From assembly GCF_021869535.1 (NCBI RefSeq), contig NW_026262690.1, positions 60,582,995 to 60,646,994 of the forward strand: a DNA stretch of 64,000 nt, read 5' to 3'. This stretch comes from Mytilus californianus. Its lineage: Eukaryota > Mollusca > Bivalvia > Mytilida > Mytilidae. Positions 22,260 through 34,680 of the stretch are shown piece by piece. The first letter of the stretch is position 1. Each line of letters starts with the position of its first letter. Position numbers and translations under genes: made by a program. The notes beneath the pieces are model-generated. The model was not told the origin of the DNA, made no database searches, and saw only the letters and a program-made list of their open reading frames with translations.

Positions 22260-23797
22260 GTCCCCCACGCAACACGTTGCGGGGGACATAGAAATAGGGA
22301 CGGGCGGGTGTCCGTCTGTACGGTCTTGTTAGCGCTCTCACTTGTTCAATTCTTGCTAGATTTTTATTTAACTTAAATCATAGGTGTTTATCAGCAGTGT
22401 CTTGGACGAGTTTGAAAATTGGTGCCAATCAATTATTTTTAAAAGAGTTATGCCCCTTGGAAACATTAATTATATGGAAAATTGCATTGTTAGCGCTCTC
22501 ATTTGTACAATTCTAACAGAATTTTATGAAACTTATATCATAGGTTTATATCGGCAATGTCTTGGACAAATTAAAAATCAGTGCCGATCAATTTTTATGC
22601 CCCAGCCGTAGCAGTGGGGGCATTAATTTTTACCCTTGTCCGTCTGTACGTACGTACGTCCCAAAATTAGTTTCCGTTCTCTAACTTGAGTTTGCCTCAA
22701 CCAAATGTTATGAAACTTATACACAATGCTAATTATCACAAAACACAGATCAAGTTTGAATTTTGGTTGGGTTACTTTAACCGTTCTAGAGTAATACCCC
22801 TTTACAAATGGAAAAATTGCAAAATTTTTAGTTTCCCCGTTCTCTAATTTTAGTTTGCTCCAACCAAAGGTTATGAAACTTATACACAATGCTTATTACC
22901 ACAAAACACAGATCAAGTTTGAATTTTGGTGGCGTCACTTTAACCGTTCTAGAGTTATGCCCCTTTATAAATGGAAAAATTGCTGAATTTTTCGTTTCCG
23001 TTCTTTAACTCTAGTTTGTCTCAACCAAATGTTATAAAACTTGTACACAACCGTTCTAGAGTTATGCGTGTTTACAAAAGAAAAATTGCTGAATTTTTAG
23101 TTTCTGTTCTGTACTTAAGTTAGCCTCAACCAAATGTTATGAGACTTACAATGCTTATTACCACAAAACTCAGATCAAGTTCAAATTTGGGTAGTGTCAC
23201 TTTTACCGTTCTCCAGTTATGTCCCTTTATAACTATATGATTTGCAAGCAGGCGCATCATCTGTGTCCACATGTGGACACTATCCACATTTATTTTTAAA
23301 AGATGAATGCCCCTAGGAAACATTAATTATATGGAAAAATGCATGGTTAGCGCTCCCATGTGTACAATTCTTGCCAGAATTTTATGAAACTTGTATCATA
23401 CGTTTATATCAGCATTTGAAAATCAGTGCCGAACAATTACTTTTTTCAAAAAGTCATGCCCCTTGGAAACATCAATTATATGGGAAATTGCATGATTAGC
23501 GCTCTCATGTGTACAATTCTTGCCAGAATATATGAAACTTATATCATAGGTTTACATCAGCAATGTCTTTGACACTTTCGAAAAATAAAAGCTTATATAT
23601 TTTCAACTAATTATGCCCCTTGGAAATATTGATTATAACGGATATCGCATTGCATTTGCTCTGAAGCCTTCATTTCTTTTAAGATATTTATAAAATGTTT
23701 TTAAAGAACAAAAAAAAAGTGTATTATTAGTTATTGCTCTTGTACCTTGGATAGATAAAATTGTGCAACACGGGGGACATTGGAACTCTGTCCTTTC
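22260..23797 (+). mobile_element. F-family element holding D
   Basis: 5' GTCCCCCACGCAAC folds onto GTTGCGGGGGACAT. The ~125-bp body units carry TTAGCGCTCTCA and TATGAAACTTATATCATAGG. The 3' subterminal ACGGGGGACAT is followed by a GGACA…TGTCC stem at about 23775-23793. D is inserted at 22597-23289. The host on both sides is the I element. Confidence 0.7.
22597..23289 (+). mobile_element. D-family element
   Basis: 5' ATGCCCCAGCCGTAGCAGTG folds onto GGGGGCAT. About four ~150-bp units carry CTCAACCAAATGTTATGAAA and CACAGATCAAGTTTGAATTT. It ends GCGCATCATCT and the hairpin GTGTCCACATGTGGACAC. F sequence (GATCAATT … ATTTTTAAAAG) rejoins across it. Confidence 0.72.
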
Positions 23798-24116
23798 ATT
23801 TAATTCGAAACAATTTAGTAAAACCTTCATATTACACACTTTCTACATAAATTCAATCATGGTAAGTAAAGCAGGTGAGACATTTCAGCGTGTGCAGTCT
23901 CCATGAAACTTTATTTAAACTCTCGTAGTTCTTGTAAACACACAAGTTCAAAATTTTTCTCTTACCAATTTATGGTGAATACTTTGTCCTGACAATGGTT
24001 TTAGTCAAGCTCAAACAGTCTTTGCAAAAAACCACACACACTGAGTCAATATGAGCGTAAATCTTCACAGTTAAATTAAAAATTGTTTGTGATAATTGAA
24101 GCATTTTCTTTTTCAG

Positions 24117-24289
24117 AAAATTCAACATGGATGAATTTAAACGTGAATATTCCAATAAGGACACATTAACAGAGGCACTTCCATATTTTTGGAACAATTT
24201 TGAAAAAGACAATTATTCTATTTGGTATTGTGAATACAAGTATAATTCAGAACTGAGCAAAATTTTTATGACCTGCAATTTAATAGGAG
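24117..24289 (+). CDS. EEF1G: eEF1G exon (conserved C-terminal domain, first half)
   Basis: Fourth eEF1G exon, 173 bases, the most diagnostic one. It contains [31 protein letters not shown] and FMTCNLIGG, which align along their whole length with the eEF1G C-terminal domain. The acceptor is CTTTTTCAG ending at 24116 and the donor GTAAGA follows 24289, exit phase 1. The preceding intron (17023-24116) holds a TTAA-bounded element and a six-layer nest of repeats, yet both splice sites look intact. Confidence 0.96.
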
Positions 24290-24746
24290 GTAAGAGGAAT
24301 CTAAAGTTCTTGCTTAAAAACTTTGTATATATGTATAATTTTGCTAAAAAAGGCTATTGAACTTGAGAGCAAATTTCATGTGCTATCAGAACTGGTATAC
24401 TTTAAACAAGGAAACTTGTGAGGCAGTTTTATTTTCATGGTAAGCGTTGAAATGCGAAAAATATAACTACTGTGAATATTTCAAGGAAAACCTATGAATA
24501 GGATGAGGACATATATGAACTTATTCCGATAGGTCTTATTTATAAATCAGTTTTACAGATGACAGATCTATACTGCAAATCCTAACTTTATTTCTAAATG
24601 AAAGGCAATGTAAGAAATCAAAACTTTAACTCATGATAGTCTCATTAACACAGAAGACATCTGAAGCAAGCAGATATAATGAATATTGTTAAATAAACAA
24701 AGCTCTTTGCAGTTTATAGGTAAATGACACCTGTCAATCAGTTTTT

Positions 24747-25243
24747 ATATGCCCGTTTACGGGACGTATTATGGTATACCGTTGACCATCTGTCTGTCCG
24801 TCCGTCATCAACATGTCGGACATTAACTCAAAAAACCTTTAACCAATATGCATGAAACTTTGGTGAATTGTTTATATCTATTGACGTGAGCTCCCTTTCG
24901 TTTTTTTATAAATTTCAGATTTATGGTTTCCCAGATTTGGGGTTTTATTCATTAAAAAAGGGGGGAATTTTCCAGTTTTCCGACAATAACTCAAGAATGC
25001 TTTCACCAACTTGCAAGAAATTTTGGTGAATTGTTTATATCTATTGACATGAGCTCGCTATTGGATTTTTATAAATTTTAGATATAGCGATTCTGAGTTG
25101 CAGGGTTTTATTCATAAAAAAAGGGGGATTTTCCAGTTTTCGGACAATAACTAAAAAATGCTTTCAGCAGTTCTCATGAAACTTTGGTGAATTGTTTATA
25201 TCTGTTGATGTAAGCTCCCTTTAGAATTTTATAAATTTTATTT
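24747..25243 (+). mobile_element. E-family element, 3'-truncated
   Basis: 5' ATATGCCCGTTTACGGGACG then three E body units; it stops at TTATAAATTTTATTT without the ATTGCGCAA module or the 3' hairpin. It lies in the short eEF1G intron between exons 4 and 5. Confidence 0.75.
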
Positions 25244-26438
25244 CCACATTGTATCTGCTATGCAGATCAAATCATATCGAAAGATTCATTTATTAGCGGT
25301 AATCTTGTCAGTAGTGAGTCTCATTTTTTAAAAGTTCATCCACCATTGTCTATTGTTTAAGTGGTTTTACAAGCAAATATTACTAATTAATTTAAATCTA
25401 CATTTACATTAATAATCTGACTAACACTGATTACTTTTGTTCAGAAACTTATTCTGATTGATTTTATCACCTGATTTACGATACATGTTTCCATATCATT
25501 TATGAATAATTTTATAGGATACCAGGATATTGTAAAATTAAAACAGCAAGAATTGCTTTTCATCTCGGCAACTGACATTTTATATGTCAGAATAATATAT
25601 TGAGGTAGGGTAACATGTCTCCCTACATTTGGTTACTTTGTGAAGGAGCACATTCAAAAAAAGTTAAGCTTGTCAGTCTGGTACAAATCAGTTTAAATAA
25701 CATTTTATCATACTTTGTCACACACTTGAACTTTATATGTTATACTTTGTCACACACTTGAACTTTATATGTTGTTGAGGTAATTTAAATTAAGTCAACT
25801 CTATGAATTTATCATTTTTACCTGTTTTAAACATTCATTTAAGTTTTTGTATGTGGGTTTGTTTTGTACTTCTTTGTTTGTTATATTTCAATGTATTGTA
25901 TGAAAGCCTGGGGAAGATTTGTTTTTATATCTAACTCTTTAACCCTTTTGATGAAGAATTATTATTATTACTGAATATGAATGTAATTTTAAACATCATC
26001 AGTTTTCCTGTAAAAGAAATGTCTGAGGCAAATTATATGCTTTGATATTTTTTGGGGATTCTGGTTAACACACCTTATATCATAAATTTACAGAATGGGT
26101 TTTTATGCATGACTGTCCTTAATAAAGAAACTAGACAAAACATTTATAAAAACTTGCTTTCTTTACTGTCATTTCTCCGTAATTGCTACACCAGTTCAGT
26201 GAAAGGTTTTTGCAAAAAGGGGAATTTGATGCTAAGTTTACCATTCTACAATGCAAAATGTAGAGTTGTTATAATCATATTTTACCAAGGAATAATTTGC
26301 AGATTATTTTATATTGATTATTCAAACTTAGAATTGTGCATTATTACATGTCAGCAAAAATCACAAAGAGCTTATGTTTGTAATCAAATGTTCATGTAAA
26401 CCTGACTTAAAATAAAATTTTCTATTCTATTTTTACAG
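25244..26438. other. eEF1G intron, no repeat recognised
   Basis: AT-rich intron sequence. A 30-bp phrase (ATACTTTGTCACACACTTGA) is duplicated in tandem near 25710-25770. The open stretch at 26052-26399 ends before the acceptor and shows no family resemblance. Confidence 0.5.
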
Positions 26439-26563
26439 GATTTTTTCAACGAGTTGAAAAATTGAGGAAGAATGCTTTTGGTAGTATGTGTATATTTGGA
26501 GAAGATAACAAAAACAGTATATCAGGTGTATGGTTTTGGAGAGGACCCAAATTAGCATTTGAG
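26439..26563 (+). CDS. EEF1G: eEF1G exon (C-terminal domain, middle)
   Basis: Fifth eEF1G exon, 125 bases, encoding FFQRVEKLRKNAFGSM, GEDNKNSISGVWFWRG and KLAFE. The KLRKNAF and ISGVW blocks are strongly conserved in the family. Acceptor ATTTTTACAG ending at 26438, donor GTAGGG after 26563, exit phase 0. The flanking introns here (about 2.1 kb and 0.75 kb) are much shorter than the upstream ones; the longer of them contains only one truncated E-family element. Confidence 0.95.
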
Positions 26564-27311
26564 GTAGGGCTGAATTGTAATAAGAAAGCAATTGCGATAC
26601 AATTTCCCCTATTTTGTTTGTATAAATGGGGAGGGGATATTCAGTTGTGAAGTCAATTAAGTTTCTTTCTTGGTATGTGATAAATCACTAGAGAGCCAGT
26701 TCAGTAATCTTTATTTTTTATTCAGTATAACTCACATGGAATTCACGTGATTGGTGAAAGTTGCAAACTTGCACAAAAAATTGTTAACTATGCAATCTGT
26801 TATTGTTCCATTCTAATACATCTAGTATTGTTGATCGAATGTCAGAAATCAATGTCAAAACTACAATAATCGTAATTAAATGTTTGTCTATACTTCACAA
26901 ATTGAAGGAAAATAACATCAATTAATATCCCCTTCATTCTAAATTCCAGTCGATAGTAATTTTTCAGCAAATTTCAAATTCTGAAAAATAATTGCAACTA
27001 TATATGACTGTTTCTGATATTCAGTTAGACAGCCAGCATAGAACACGATCTCCGCCTAAATATAGATATCTATATTTGCATTAATTATAATTGAGAATTG
27101 AGACTTGTGTCGAAATTCTCATTTAAATTTTTTAAATCTGATAGATCACTGATGTTTGTTATGCATTGTCAGATAGGAATCTGAAAATTTTCTTAGTAAA
27201 AAGTAAAAATAACAAGTTAATAAAAGTAAGTGGCAACAGAAAAAAATGTTATTATAAAGAAACCATTCTTATTTACATCTAAATTTCAATACACAATGTA
27301 TATAATTACAG
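26564..27311. other. eEF1G intron, no repeat recognised
   Basis: Unremarkable AT-rich intron between exons 5 and 6. I see no inverted termini, arrays or coding remnants in it. The relative lack of insertions contrasts with the three upstream introns. Confidence 0.55.
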
Positions 27312-27464
27312 CTGAATCCCAACTGGCAGGTTGACTATGAGTCATATGAATGGAAAAAACTGGACCCAACTACTGCAGAAACAAAGAAAATGGTAGAAGA
27401 ATATTGGAATTGGGAGGGAGATTTTGATGGTAAAAAATTCAATCAAGGAAAAATCTTCAAGTGA
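27312..27464 (+). CDS. EEF1G: eEF1G terminal exon and stop
   Basis: Last coding exon: 50 codons and a TGA stop at 27462-27464. It reads [19 protein letters not shown], then [10 protein letters not shown] and [10 protein letters not shown] at the very C-terminus; the FNQGKIFK ending is characteristic of eEF1G. Summing exons gives about 250 residues in the window, against about 430-440 for the full protein in animals. The untranslated tail appears short: ATTAAA-type signals and an A-rich stretch follow within about 80 bases. Confidence 0.96.
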   Translation: MNPNWQVDYESYEWKKLDPTTAETKKMVEEYWNWEGDFDGKKFNQGKIFK

Positions 27465-27508
27465 AAGGAGACAACTTATTTATTAAAAAACTAGTGCTGG
27501 TGAATGTG

Positions 27509-27540
27509 ATTAAAAGAAAAGAAAATATATAAAAAAAAAA
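27509..27540 (+). promoter_or_regulatory. possible eEF1G polyadenylation signal
   Basis: An ATTAAA variant signal at 27509-27514 lies 45 bases after the stop codon and is followed by an A-rich stretch at 27531-27540. No canonical AATAAA was seen nearer the stop. The call is positional only; transcript ends would decide it. Confidence 0.3.
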
Positions 27541-27874
27541 CATTTGTTGTTTGTTTTTATGATTTTATCGTTCTCACCTCACCTGGATTTTACTTATCCA
27601 GTCTGTCCTTAACATTTTATGAACTTGCATGTCCTAATGAGCCAGGAGGCTTTTGACATTACTTTTATCCAAGCATCTGTTTACTTTCTACTTGTGTCAT
27701 CAAACTATGACTAAAAATAGCTTATCTGGGTTAAATGTAAGTCAATGCCTGGCAAAATTATCTACCTTCTTTTTCTTTTAAACCAACTCCTAGTTGTGAG
27801 CTATAGTGCATTAACCCTCCCTCAAATAGCAAGAGCTGTTTACATGTGTGAATTTTCAGAATTTCCAAATTTTT

Positions 27875-29315
27875 ATACGACCGCAAAAAAAAATTTGTGG
27901 TCGTATATTGGTATGACGTTGACGTTGGCGTCGTCGTCGTCCGAAGACACATTAGTTTTCGCTTTCTAACTTTAGTTTAAGTGAATGGATCTCAATGAAA
28001 TTTTACCATAAGGTTCAATACCACAAAAGGAAGGTGGGGATTGATTTTGGGGGTTATGGTACCAACAGCTAAGGAATAAGGGGCCAAAAATAAGCATTTT
28101 TGTAACTTCCAGACATAACTTGTGTGTAAGTGTATGGATCTCTCTGACATTGTACCACAAGGTTCCATATCACAAAGGGAATGCTGGGATTGATTTTGGG
28201 GGTAATTGCCTCCAAATTTTAGGAATTAGGGGCCAAAAAGGGGCAAAAAACAAGCATTTTTCTAGTTTCATGACAAAAACTTGTGTGTAAGTGTATGGAT
28301 CTCTCTGACATTGTATCACAAGGTTCCGTATCACAAAGGGAATGCTGGGATTGATTTTGGGGGTAATTCCCTCCAAATTTTAGGATTAGGGGCCAAAAAG
28401 GGGCAAAAAACAAGCATTTTTCTAGTTTCATGACAATAACTTGTGTGTAAGTGTATGGATTTATGAAATTGTACTACAAGGTTCCATATCACAAAGGGAA
28501 AGCTGGAATTGAGTTTGGGGGTAATTGACCAAAAAGCTTGGGAAGAAGGGGCTAAAAATAAGCATTTTCTAGTTTCCAGACAATAACTTGTGTTCAAGTG
28601 TATGGATCTCTCTGAAATTGTACTGCAAGGTACCATACCACAAAGGGAAGGCTGGGATTGATTTTGGGGGTAATTCCCTCAAAATTTTAGGAATTCGGGG
28701 CCATAAAAGGGCAAAAAACAAGTATTTTTCTAGTTTCAGGACAATAACTTGTGTGTAAGTGTATGGATCTTTCTGAAATTGTACTGCAAGGTTTCATATC
28801 ACAAAGGGAAAGCTGGGTTTGAGTTTGGGGGTAATTGCCCTAAACGTTTAGGAATTTGGGGCCAAAAAACAAGCATTTTTCTAGTTTCCAGACAATAACT
28901 TTTGTTCAAGTGTATGGATCTCTCTGAAATTGTACTGCAAGGTACAATACCACAAAGGGAAGGCTGGGATTGAGTTTTGAAGTGATGAATCATAAGGGGG
29001 TTCAAAAAATTTGGGGGGGGGGGGGGGATTTTTTTTTCCTTTTTTTTCTTTAGAATTTTCCATTTTAAATTGGTTATTTCTGATTTATATATAAAAGCAA
29101 ATAATAATGATATGGTTTGAATAGGTAAATTGAAAACTTTTAAGTTCTTAGTCCACTTTCATTCTGTGTCAGAAACCTATGCTGTGTCAAATATTTAATT
29201 ACAATCCAAATTCACTGCTGTATCAAGCTTGAATGTTGTGTCCATACTTGCCCCAACTGTTCAGGGTTCGACCTCTGCAGTCGTATCAAGCTGCGCCCCA
29301 GCGGAGCATTTTATT
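27875..29315 (+). mobile_element. A-family element, uninterrupted, 1.44 kb
   Basis: Best intact copy of A. 5' ATACGACCGCAAAAAAAAAT with foldback TTTGTGGTCGTAT and a TCG-rich lead; six to seven ~170-bp units; a G-tract of about 15 at 29018-29032. Then the 3' module, CTGCAGTCGTATCAAG, hairpin GCTGCGCCCCAGCGGAGC and ATTTTATT. It sits about 400 bp after the eEF1G stop. Confidence 0.88.
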
Positions 29316-29978
29316 CTGATTAAAAATATACTTTTAAAGTCATATGATACTTCAAATTAAAAAAGAAGTTGAGTATGTTTTACATACTTGAATGGCTCAA
29401 GTTTTACTATAAAAAGTGTACATGAACTCCCCTTTATCTCATCAAAATCTTTAAGAAATTTGCTGCTGTTGAATAATTGTTTCTGTACTCTAATTCGCCG
29501 ATAGCTTTTCAGTAAGCAGTGACCTTAACCACGAGACCTCTTGATAGTACTTCGACAACCATACTGCGCAAATGCGAGGGAAAACTCGTGATTAAAAGAA
29601 TGTAAATAAACATGCGCTGGAAGGTAAATAGTGTTAATTGATTCTGAAAGAAAATTTGATACACCAAATTGTTTTAATTGCTATGATAAAAAGGGGGGGG
29701 GGGGATTTATATATATAAAAGTGATGTTCTTTGCTTTTGGGTTTTTTCAAGCGCATGTCCAGATTTTGTTTCATGAATGAAAAATTGCAGTTTAAATTCA
29801 TCTCTACAAACTGATCACCTGGTAAAATATGTTGGCTCATTGTGTGATTGAAAGGTTGTTCACTTGTTTGTAAGAAGCAAATGCATTGTTATAAAAGTTA
29901 TTACCATCCAAATCGTGTGATGCTGTTATGACAACAGCTGGGGTAATTGTTAGCACCTAATTGTGAGAAACACTTTTT
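29316..29978. other. intergenic sequence, no clear feature
   Basis: AT-rich sequence with a G10 run at 29694-29703 followed by an (AT)n stretch. No terminal repeats or coding remnants identified. Confidence 0.5.
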
Positions 29979-30520
29979 AACCGGAATTTCGAAGGAAATA
30001 TCGGTTATTAAAATGGTTATATACGGCGGGCGGCTGGTTGGCTCAATAACATGAAAACGCTTAACAAATTTTTTTCAAATTTAAATATGTTGTTTCCTGG
30101 GACTTAATGAAGGTCTCTATTAATTTTCAAGATATTAGTATATCTCCTTTGTGAGTTATCGCCATTTTTAATATCCAAAAGTAGAATTTTAAAATATTTT
30201 ACTGTTTTTATCTTTTTATAATTTGTCTTATCTCAGAATAAAAATTGGAGTGACAGATTTATTTGAAAATTATCTATTTCCTAAGTGGTAATGATTATAA
30301 GCTATATCATTAGACATTTTGAAGATTATTACATTATTAATTATGTTAGAGTACTATGTTAAACAACCATAGTTCTGTTCAATTAGATATTATAAATATC
30401 TCAGCATATGATAATGATTTATTTTCATTATTGATTAGATCTTTGAAATATTTTAGCATATGATAATCATTGGAGTGACAGATTTATTTGAAAATTTTCT
30501 GTTTTCTGATTGAAATATAG

Positions 30521-30778
30521 GGGAAGTCCATTGGGGTAACCCCTACCCCCCTTTTTTTTGATAACTTGTAAACGGTCACGATTCCCACCCAGAAACCATT
30601 TATATTCTTGTATTCTAGGGCAAGTCCACGGGGGTAAACCCTACCCCCTTCTTTTTGAAAACTTGTAAACGGTTGAGATCCCCACCCTTAAACCATATAT
30701 GTACTTGTATGGGACAATAAATTAAAGCAAATTAAATTTAGGGGAAGTCCCCTGGGGTAACCCCTACTCTCCTTTTTT
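30521..30778 (+). repeat. ~120-bp satellite (N), left segment
   Basis: Two and a half units built on GGGGAAGTCCATTGGGGTAA, AACTTGTAAACGGT and CCATTTATATTCTTGTAT. The array is cut at 30779 by a B element and continues at 35702. Confidence 0.8.
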
Positions 30779-31601
30779 AGCTCACCTGACCTGAAAGGTT
30801 AAGTGAGCTTTTCTCATCACTTGTCGTCCGTCGTCCGTAAACTTTTACAAAAATCTTCTACTCTGAAACTACTGGGCCAAACTTGGCCACAATCATCATT
30901 GGGGTATCTAGTTTAAAAAATGTGTCCGGTGACCCGGCCAACCAACCAAGATGGCCGCCATGGCTAAAAATAGAACATAGGGGTAAAATGTAGATTTTGG
31001 CTTATATCTCTGAAACCAAAGCATTTAGAGCAAATCTGACATGGGGTAAAATTGTTTATCAGGTCAAGATCTATCTGCTCTGAAATTTTCAGATGAATCG
31101 GACAACCTGTTGTTGGGTTGCTGCCCCTGAATTGGTAATTTTAAGGAAATTTTGCTGTTTTTATACGACCGCAAAAAAATTTTGTGGTCGTATATTGGTA
31201 TGACGTTGGCGTCGTCGTCGTCGTCCGGCGTCGTCGTCGTCCGAATACATATTGGTTTTCGCACTCTAACTTTAGTTTAAGTGAATGGATCTTTTTGAAA
31301 TTTGACCATAAGGTTAAATACCACAAAAGGAAGGTTGGGATTGATTTTGGGGGTTATGGTACCAACAGTTAAGGAATTAGGGGCCAAAAAGGGGCCAAAA
31401 ATGAGCATTTTCTAGTTTCCAGACAATAACTGTGGAACGGTGTATGGATCTCTCTGAAATTATACTACAAGTTTCCATACCACAAAGGGATGGTTAGGAT
31501 TTGCTTTGGGGGGTTATGGCTCAAACGGTTTAGGAATTAGGGGCAAAAAAGGGGGAAAAACAAGGTTGTCCTTGTTAATGGACAAATACTTTAGTACAAA
31601 A

Positions 31602-31790
31602 CATAATTTAAAGCAGTGTAAGGGAGATAAATCAAATACATCATTGAAATTATCTCCCTTACACTGCTTTTAAATTATGTATAAAGTAATGGTTAATGAA
31701 CAATAAAGATAATCTAAAACAGTGTAAGGGAGGTAATCCAAATACAACATTTTGGTTACTTCCCTTACACTGCTTTTAAATTATGTTTAA
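31602..31790. repeat. twin inverted repeats
   Basis: Two successive stem-loops share the arm AGCAGTGTAAGGGAGATAA or a variant: arms 31610-31630 with 31650-31670, and 31716-31736 with 31756-31777, each extended by ATAATTTAAA-type sequence. The same arm appears singly at 58750 (reverse) and 60175 in other A copies. Confidence 0.8.
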
Positions 31791-32224
31791 AGAAATGCAT
31801 ATTTATAAAGGAAGACCAGTAAAAATATCTGCAAATGTTTTCATCTTTTTTTTTTTTACAAAAAAATCCATATGAAAGATTTGACACTATATTTTTATTA
31901 ATTCTATTATAAAATAGATTAAGTTAGCACTATGGTAAATTTAAATGGGTAATTATGGTTGCCAACTCCATTGGAAATTTGAATTGAGATTATGACCATA
32001 TCTTGAGGGAAAGAATTTTTTTGGGGGAAAAAGGGGGGGGGGGATAAAAAGAAATTGTGGGGGGCCAATTTTTTCTCATTTCAGATTTCAGAAATTAAAA
32101 AGAATTATTCTTCAAATATTATTTTTTTTTCAAATTTCAAATATTGAAAAATTTCAAGAAGTAATCTTTAATTGCACAGTATGGCGCATTAGATTTGTAA
32201 AATCTTTGATCACATTTATTTATT

Positions 32225-34680
32225 TGTTATGCCGAATCTAACAGTGTATTTAGATTTTTAATTTTGGGTCCAGTTTTCAAGTTGGTCCAAATTGGGGTCC
32301 AAAATTAAACTTTGTTTGATTTCAACAAAAATTGAATATATGGGGTTCTTTGATATGCTGAATCTAAACATGTATTTAGATTTATTATTTGTGGACCCCG
32401 TTATCTAATTGGTTCATATTGAGGTCAAAAGGGTCCAAAATTAAACTTTGTTTGATTTCATCTAAAATTGAATTATTGGGGTTCTTTGATATTCCAAATC
32501 TAACCGTGTATTTAGGTTTTTAATTTTGGGTCCTGTTTTTTAAATTGGTCTACATTGAGGTCCAAAGGGTCCAAAATTAAACTTAGTTTGATTTTGACAA
32601 AAATTTAATTCTTGGGGTTCTTTGATTGCTGAATCTAAACTTGTGTTTAGATTTTTGATTATGGGCCCAGTTTTCAAGTTGGTCCAAGATAGGGTCCAGT
32701 ATTTAAACTTTGTTTGATTTCAACAAAAATTGAATATATGGGGTTCTTTGATATGCTGAATCTAAACATGTATTTAGATTTTTGATTATGGGCCCAGTTT
32801 TCAAGTTGGTCCAAATTGGGGTCCAAAATTAAACTTTGTTTGATTTCAACAAAAATTGAATATATGAGGTTCTTTGATATGCTGAATCTAACCATGTATT
32901 TAGATTTTTTATTTGTAGGCCCCGCTATCAAATTGGTTCATATTGAGGTCAAAAGGGTCCAAAATTAAACTTTGTTTGATTTCATCGAAAATTGAATTAT
33001 TGGGGTTCTTTGATATGCCAAATCTAACCGTGTTTTTAGATTTTTAATTTGGGTTCCGTTTTTTAAATTGGTCTTCATTGAGGTCCAAAGGGTCCAAAAT
33101 TAAACTTAGTTTGATTTTAACAAAAATTGAATTCTTGGGGTTCTTTGATATGCTGAATCTAAACATGTGTTTAGATTTTTGATTATGGGCCCAGTTTTCA
33201 AGTTAGTCCAAGTTGGGGTCCAAAATTAAACTTTTTTTGATTTCAACAAAAATTGAATATATGGGGTTCTTTGATATGCTGAATCTAACCATGAATTTAG
33301 ATTTTTTATTTGTGGGCCCCGCTATCAAATTGGTTCATATTGAGGTCAAAAGGGTCCAAAATTAAACTTTGTTTGATTTCATCAAAAATTGAATTATTGG
33401 GGTTCTTTTGATATTCCAAATCTAACCGTGTATTTAGATTTTTAATTTTAAGTCCCGTTTTTTAAATTGGTCTACATTAAGGTCCAAAGGGTCCAAAATT
33501 AAACTTAGTTTGATTTTAGCAAAAATTGAATTCTTGGGGTTCTTTGATATGCTGAATCTAAACATGTGTTTAGATTTTTGATTATGGGCCCAGTTTTCAA
33601 GTTTGTCCAAGTTGGGGTCCAAAATAAAACTTTGTTTGATTTTAACAAAAATTGAATATATGGGGTTCTTTGATATGCTGAATCTAACCATGTATTTTGA
33701 TTTTGGACATTGGACCATAATAGGTAAATTAAAAAAATTCAAGTTCTTAGACCACATTCTTTCTGTGTCAGAAACCTATGCTGTGTCAAATATTTAATAA
33801 CAATCCAAATTCAGAGCTGTATCAAGCTTGAATGTTGTGTCCATACTTGCCCCAACTGTTCAGGGTTCGACCTCTGCGGTCGTATCAAGCTGCGCCCCAG
33901 CGAAGCATTTGATTTAAATTGGTCTACATTAAGGTCCAAAGGGTCCAAAATTAAACTTAGTTTGATTTTAACAAAAATTGAATTCTTGGGGTTCTTTGAT
34001 TTGCTGAATCTAAACATGTGTTTAGATTTTTGGTTATGGGCCCAGTTTTCAAGTTGGTCCAAGATAGGGTCCAGTATTTAAACTTTGTTTGATTTCAACA
34101 AAAATTGAATATATGGGGTTCTTTGATATGCTGAATCTTAAACATGTATTTAGATTTTTGATTATGGGCCCAGTTTTCAAGTTGGTCCAAATTGGGGTCC
34201 AAAATTAAACTTTGTTTGATTTCAACAAAAATTGAATATATGAGGTTCTTTGATATGCTGAATCTAACCATGTATTTAGATTTTTTATTTGTGGGCCCCG
34301 CTATCAAATTGGTTCATATTGAGGTCAAAAGGGTCCAAAATTAAACTTTGTTTGATTTCATCAAAAATTGAATTATTGGGGTTCTTTGATATTCCAAATC
34401 TAACCGTGTATTTAGATTTTTAATTTTAAGTCCCGTTTTTTAAATTGGTCTACATTAAGGTCCAAAGGGTCCAAAATTAAACTTAGTTTGATTTTAGCAA
34501 AAATTGAATTCTTGGGGTTCTTTGATATGCTGAATCTAAACATGTGTTTAGATTTTTGATTATGGGCCCAGTTTTCAAGTTTGTCCAAGTTGGGGTCCAA
34601 AATTAAACTTTGTTTGATTTTAACAAAAATTGAATATATGGGGTTCTTTGATATGCTGAATCTAACCATGTATTTTGATT
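32225..34680 (+). repeat. O tandem array, ~125-bp units
   Basis: Units begin GGGGTTCTTTGATATGCTGA and contain TGGGCCCAGTTTTCAAGTTG, GGGTCCAAAATTAAACTTTG and TTGATTTCAACAAAAATTGA. About 17 units, in alternating subtypes (ATTATGGGCCCAG, GTGGGCCCCGCTATC, TTAAGTCCCGTTTTT) that repeat as a three- to four-unit higher-order block. Confidence 0.85.

Larger units (their letters stand above)
17884..23900 (+). mobile_element. I-family element with G repeats, holding A and F nests
   Basis: Starts GTCTTGCGAGACATAGGG. G units (GACCTTGACCTCATTTTTAT, AAGCAATAGGTCAACA) run to 18490 and resume at 22135. It ends GCAGGTGAGACATTTCAGCG with TGTGCAGTC near 23900. A is inserted at 18491-22134 and F at 22260-23797. 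All of it lies within the eEF1G intron before exon 4. Confidence 0.7.
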
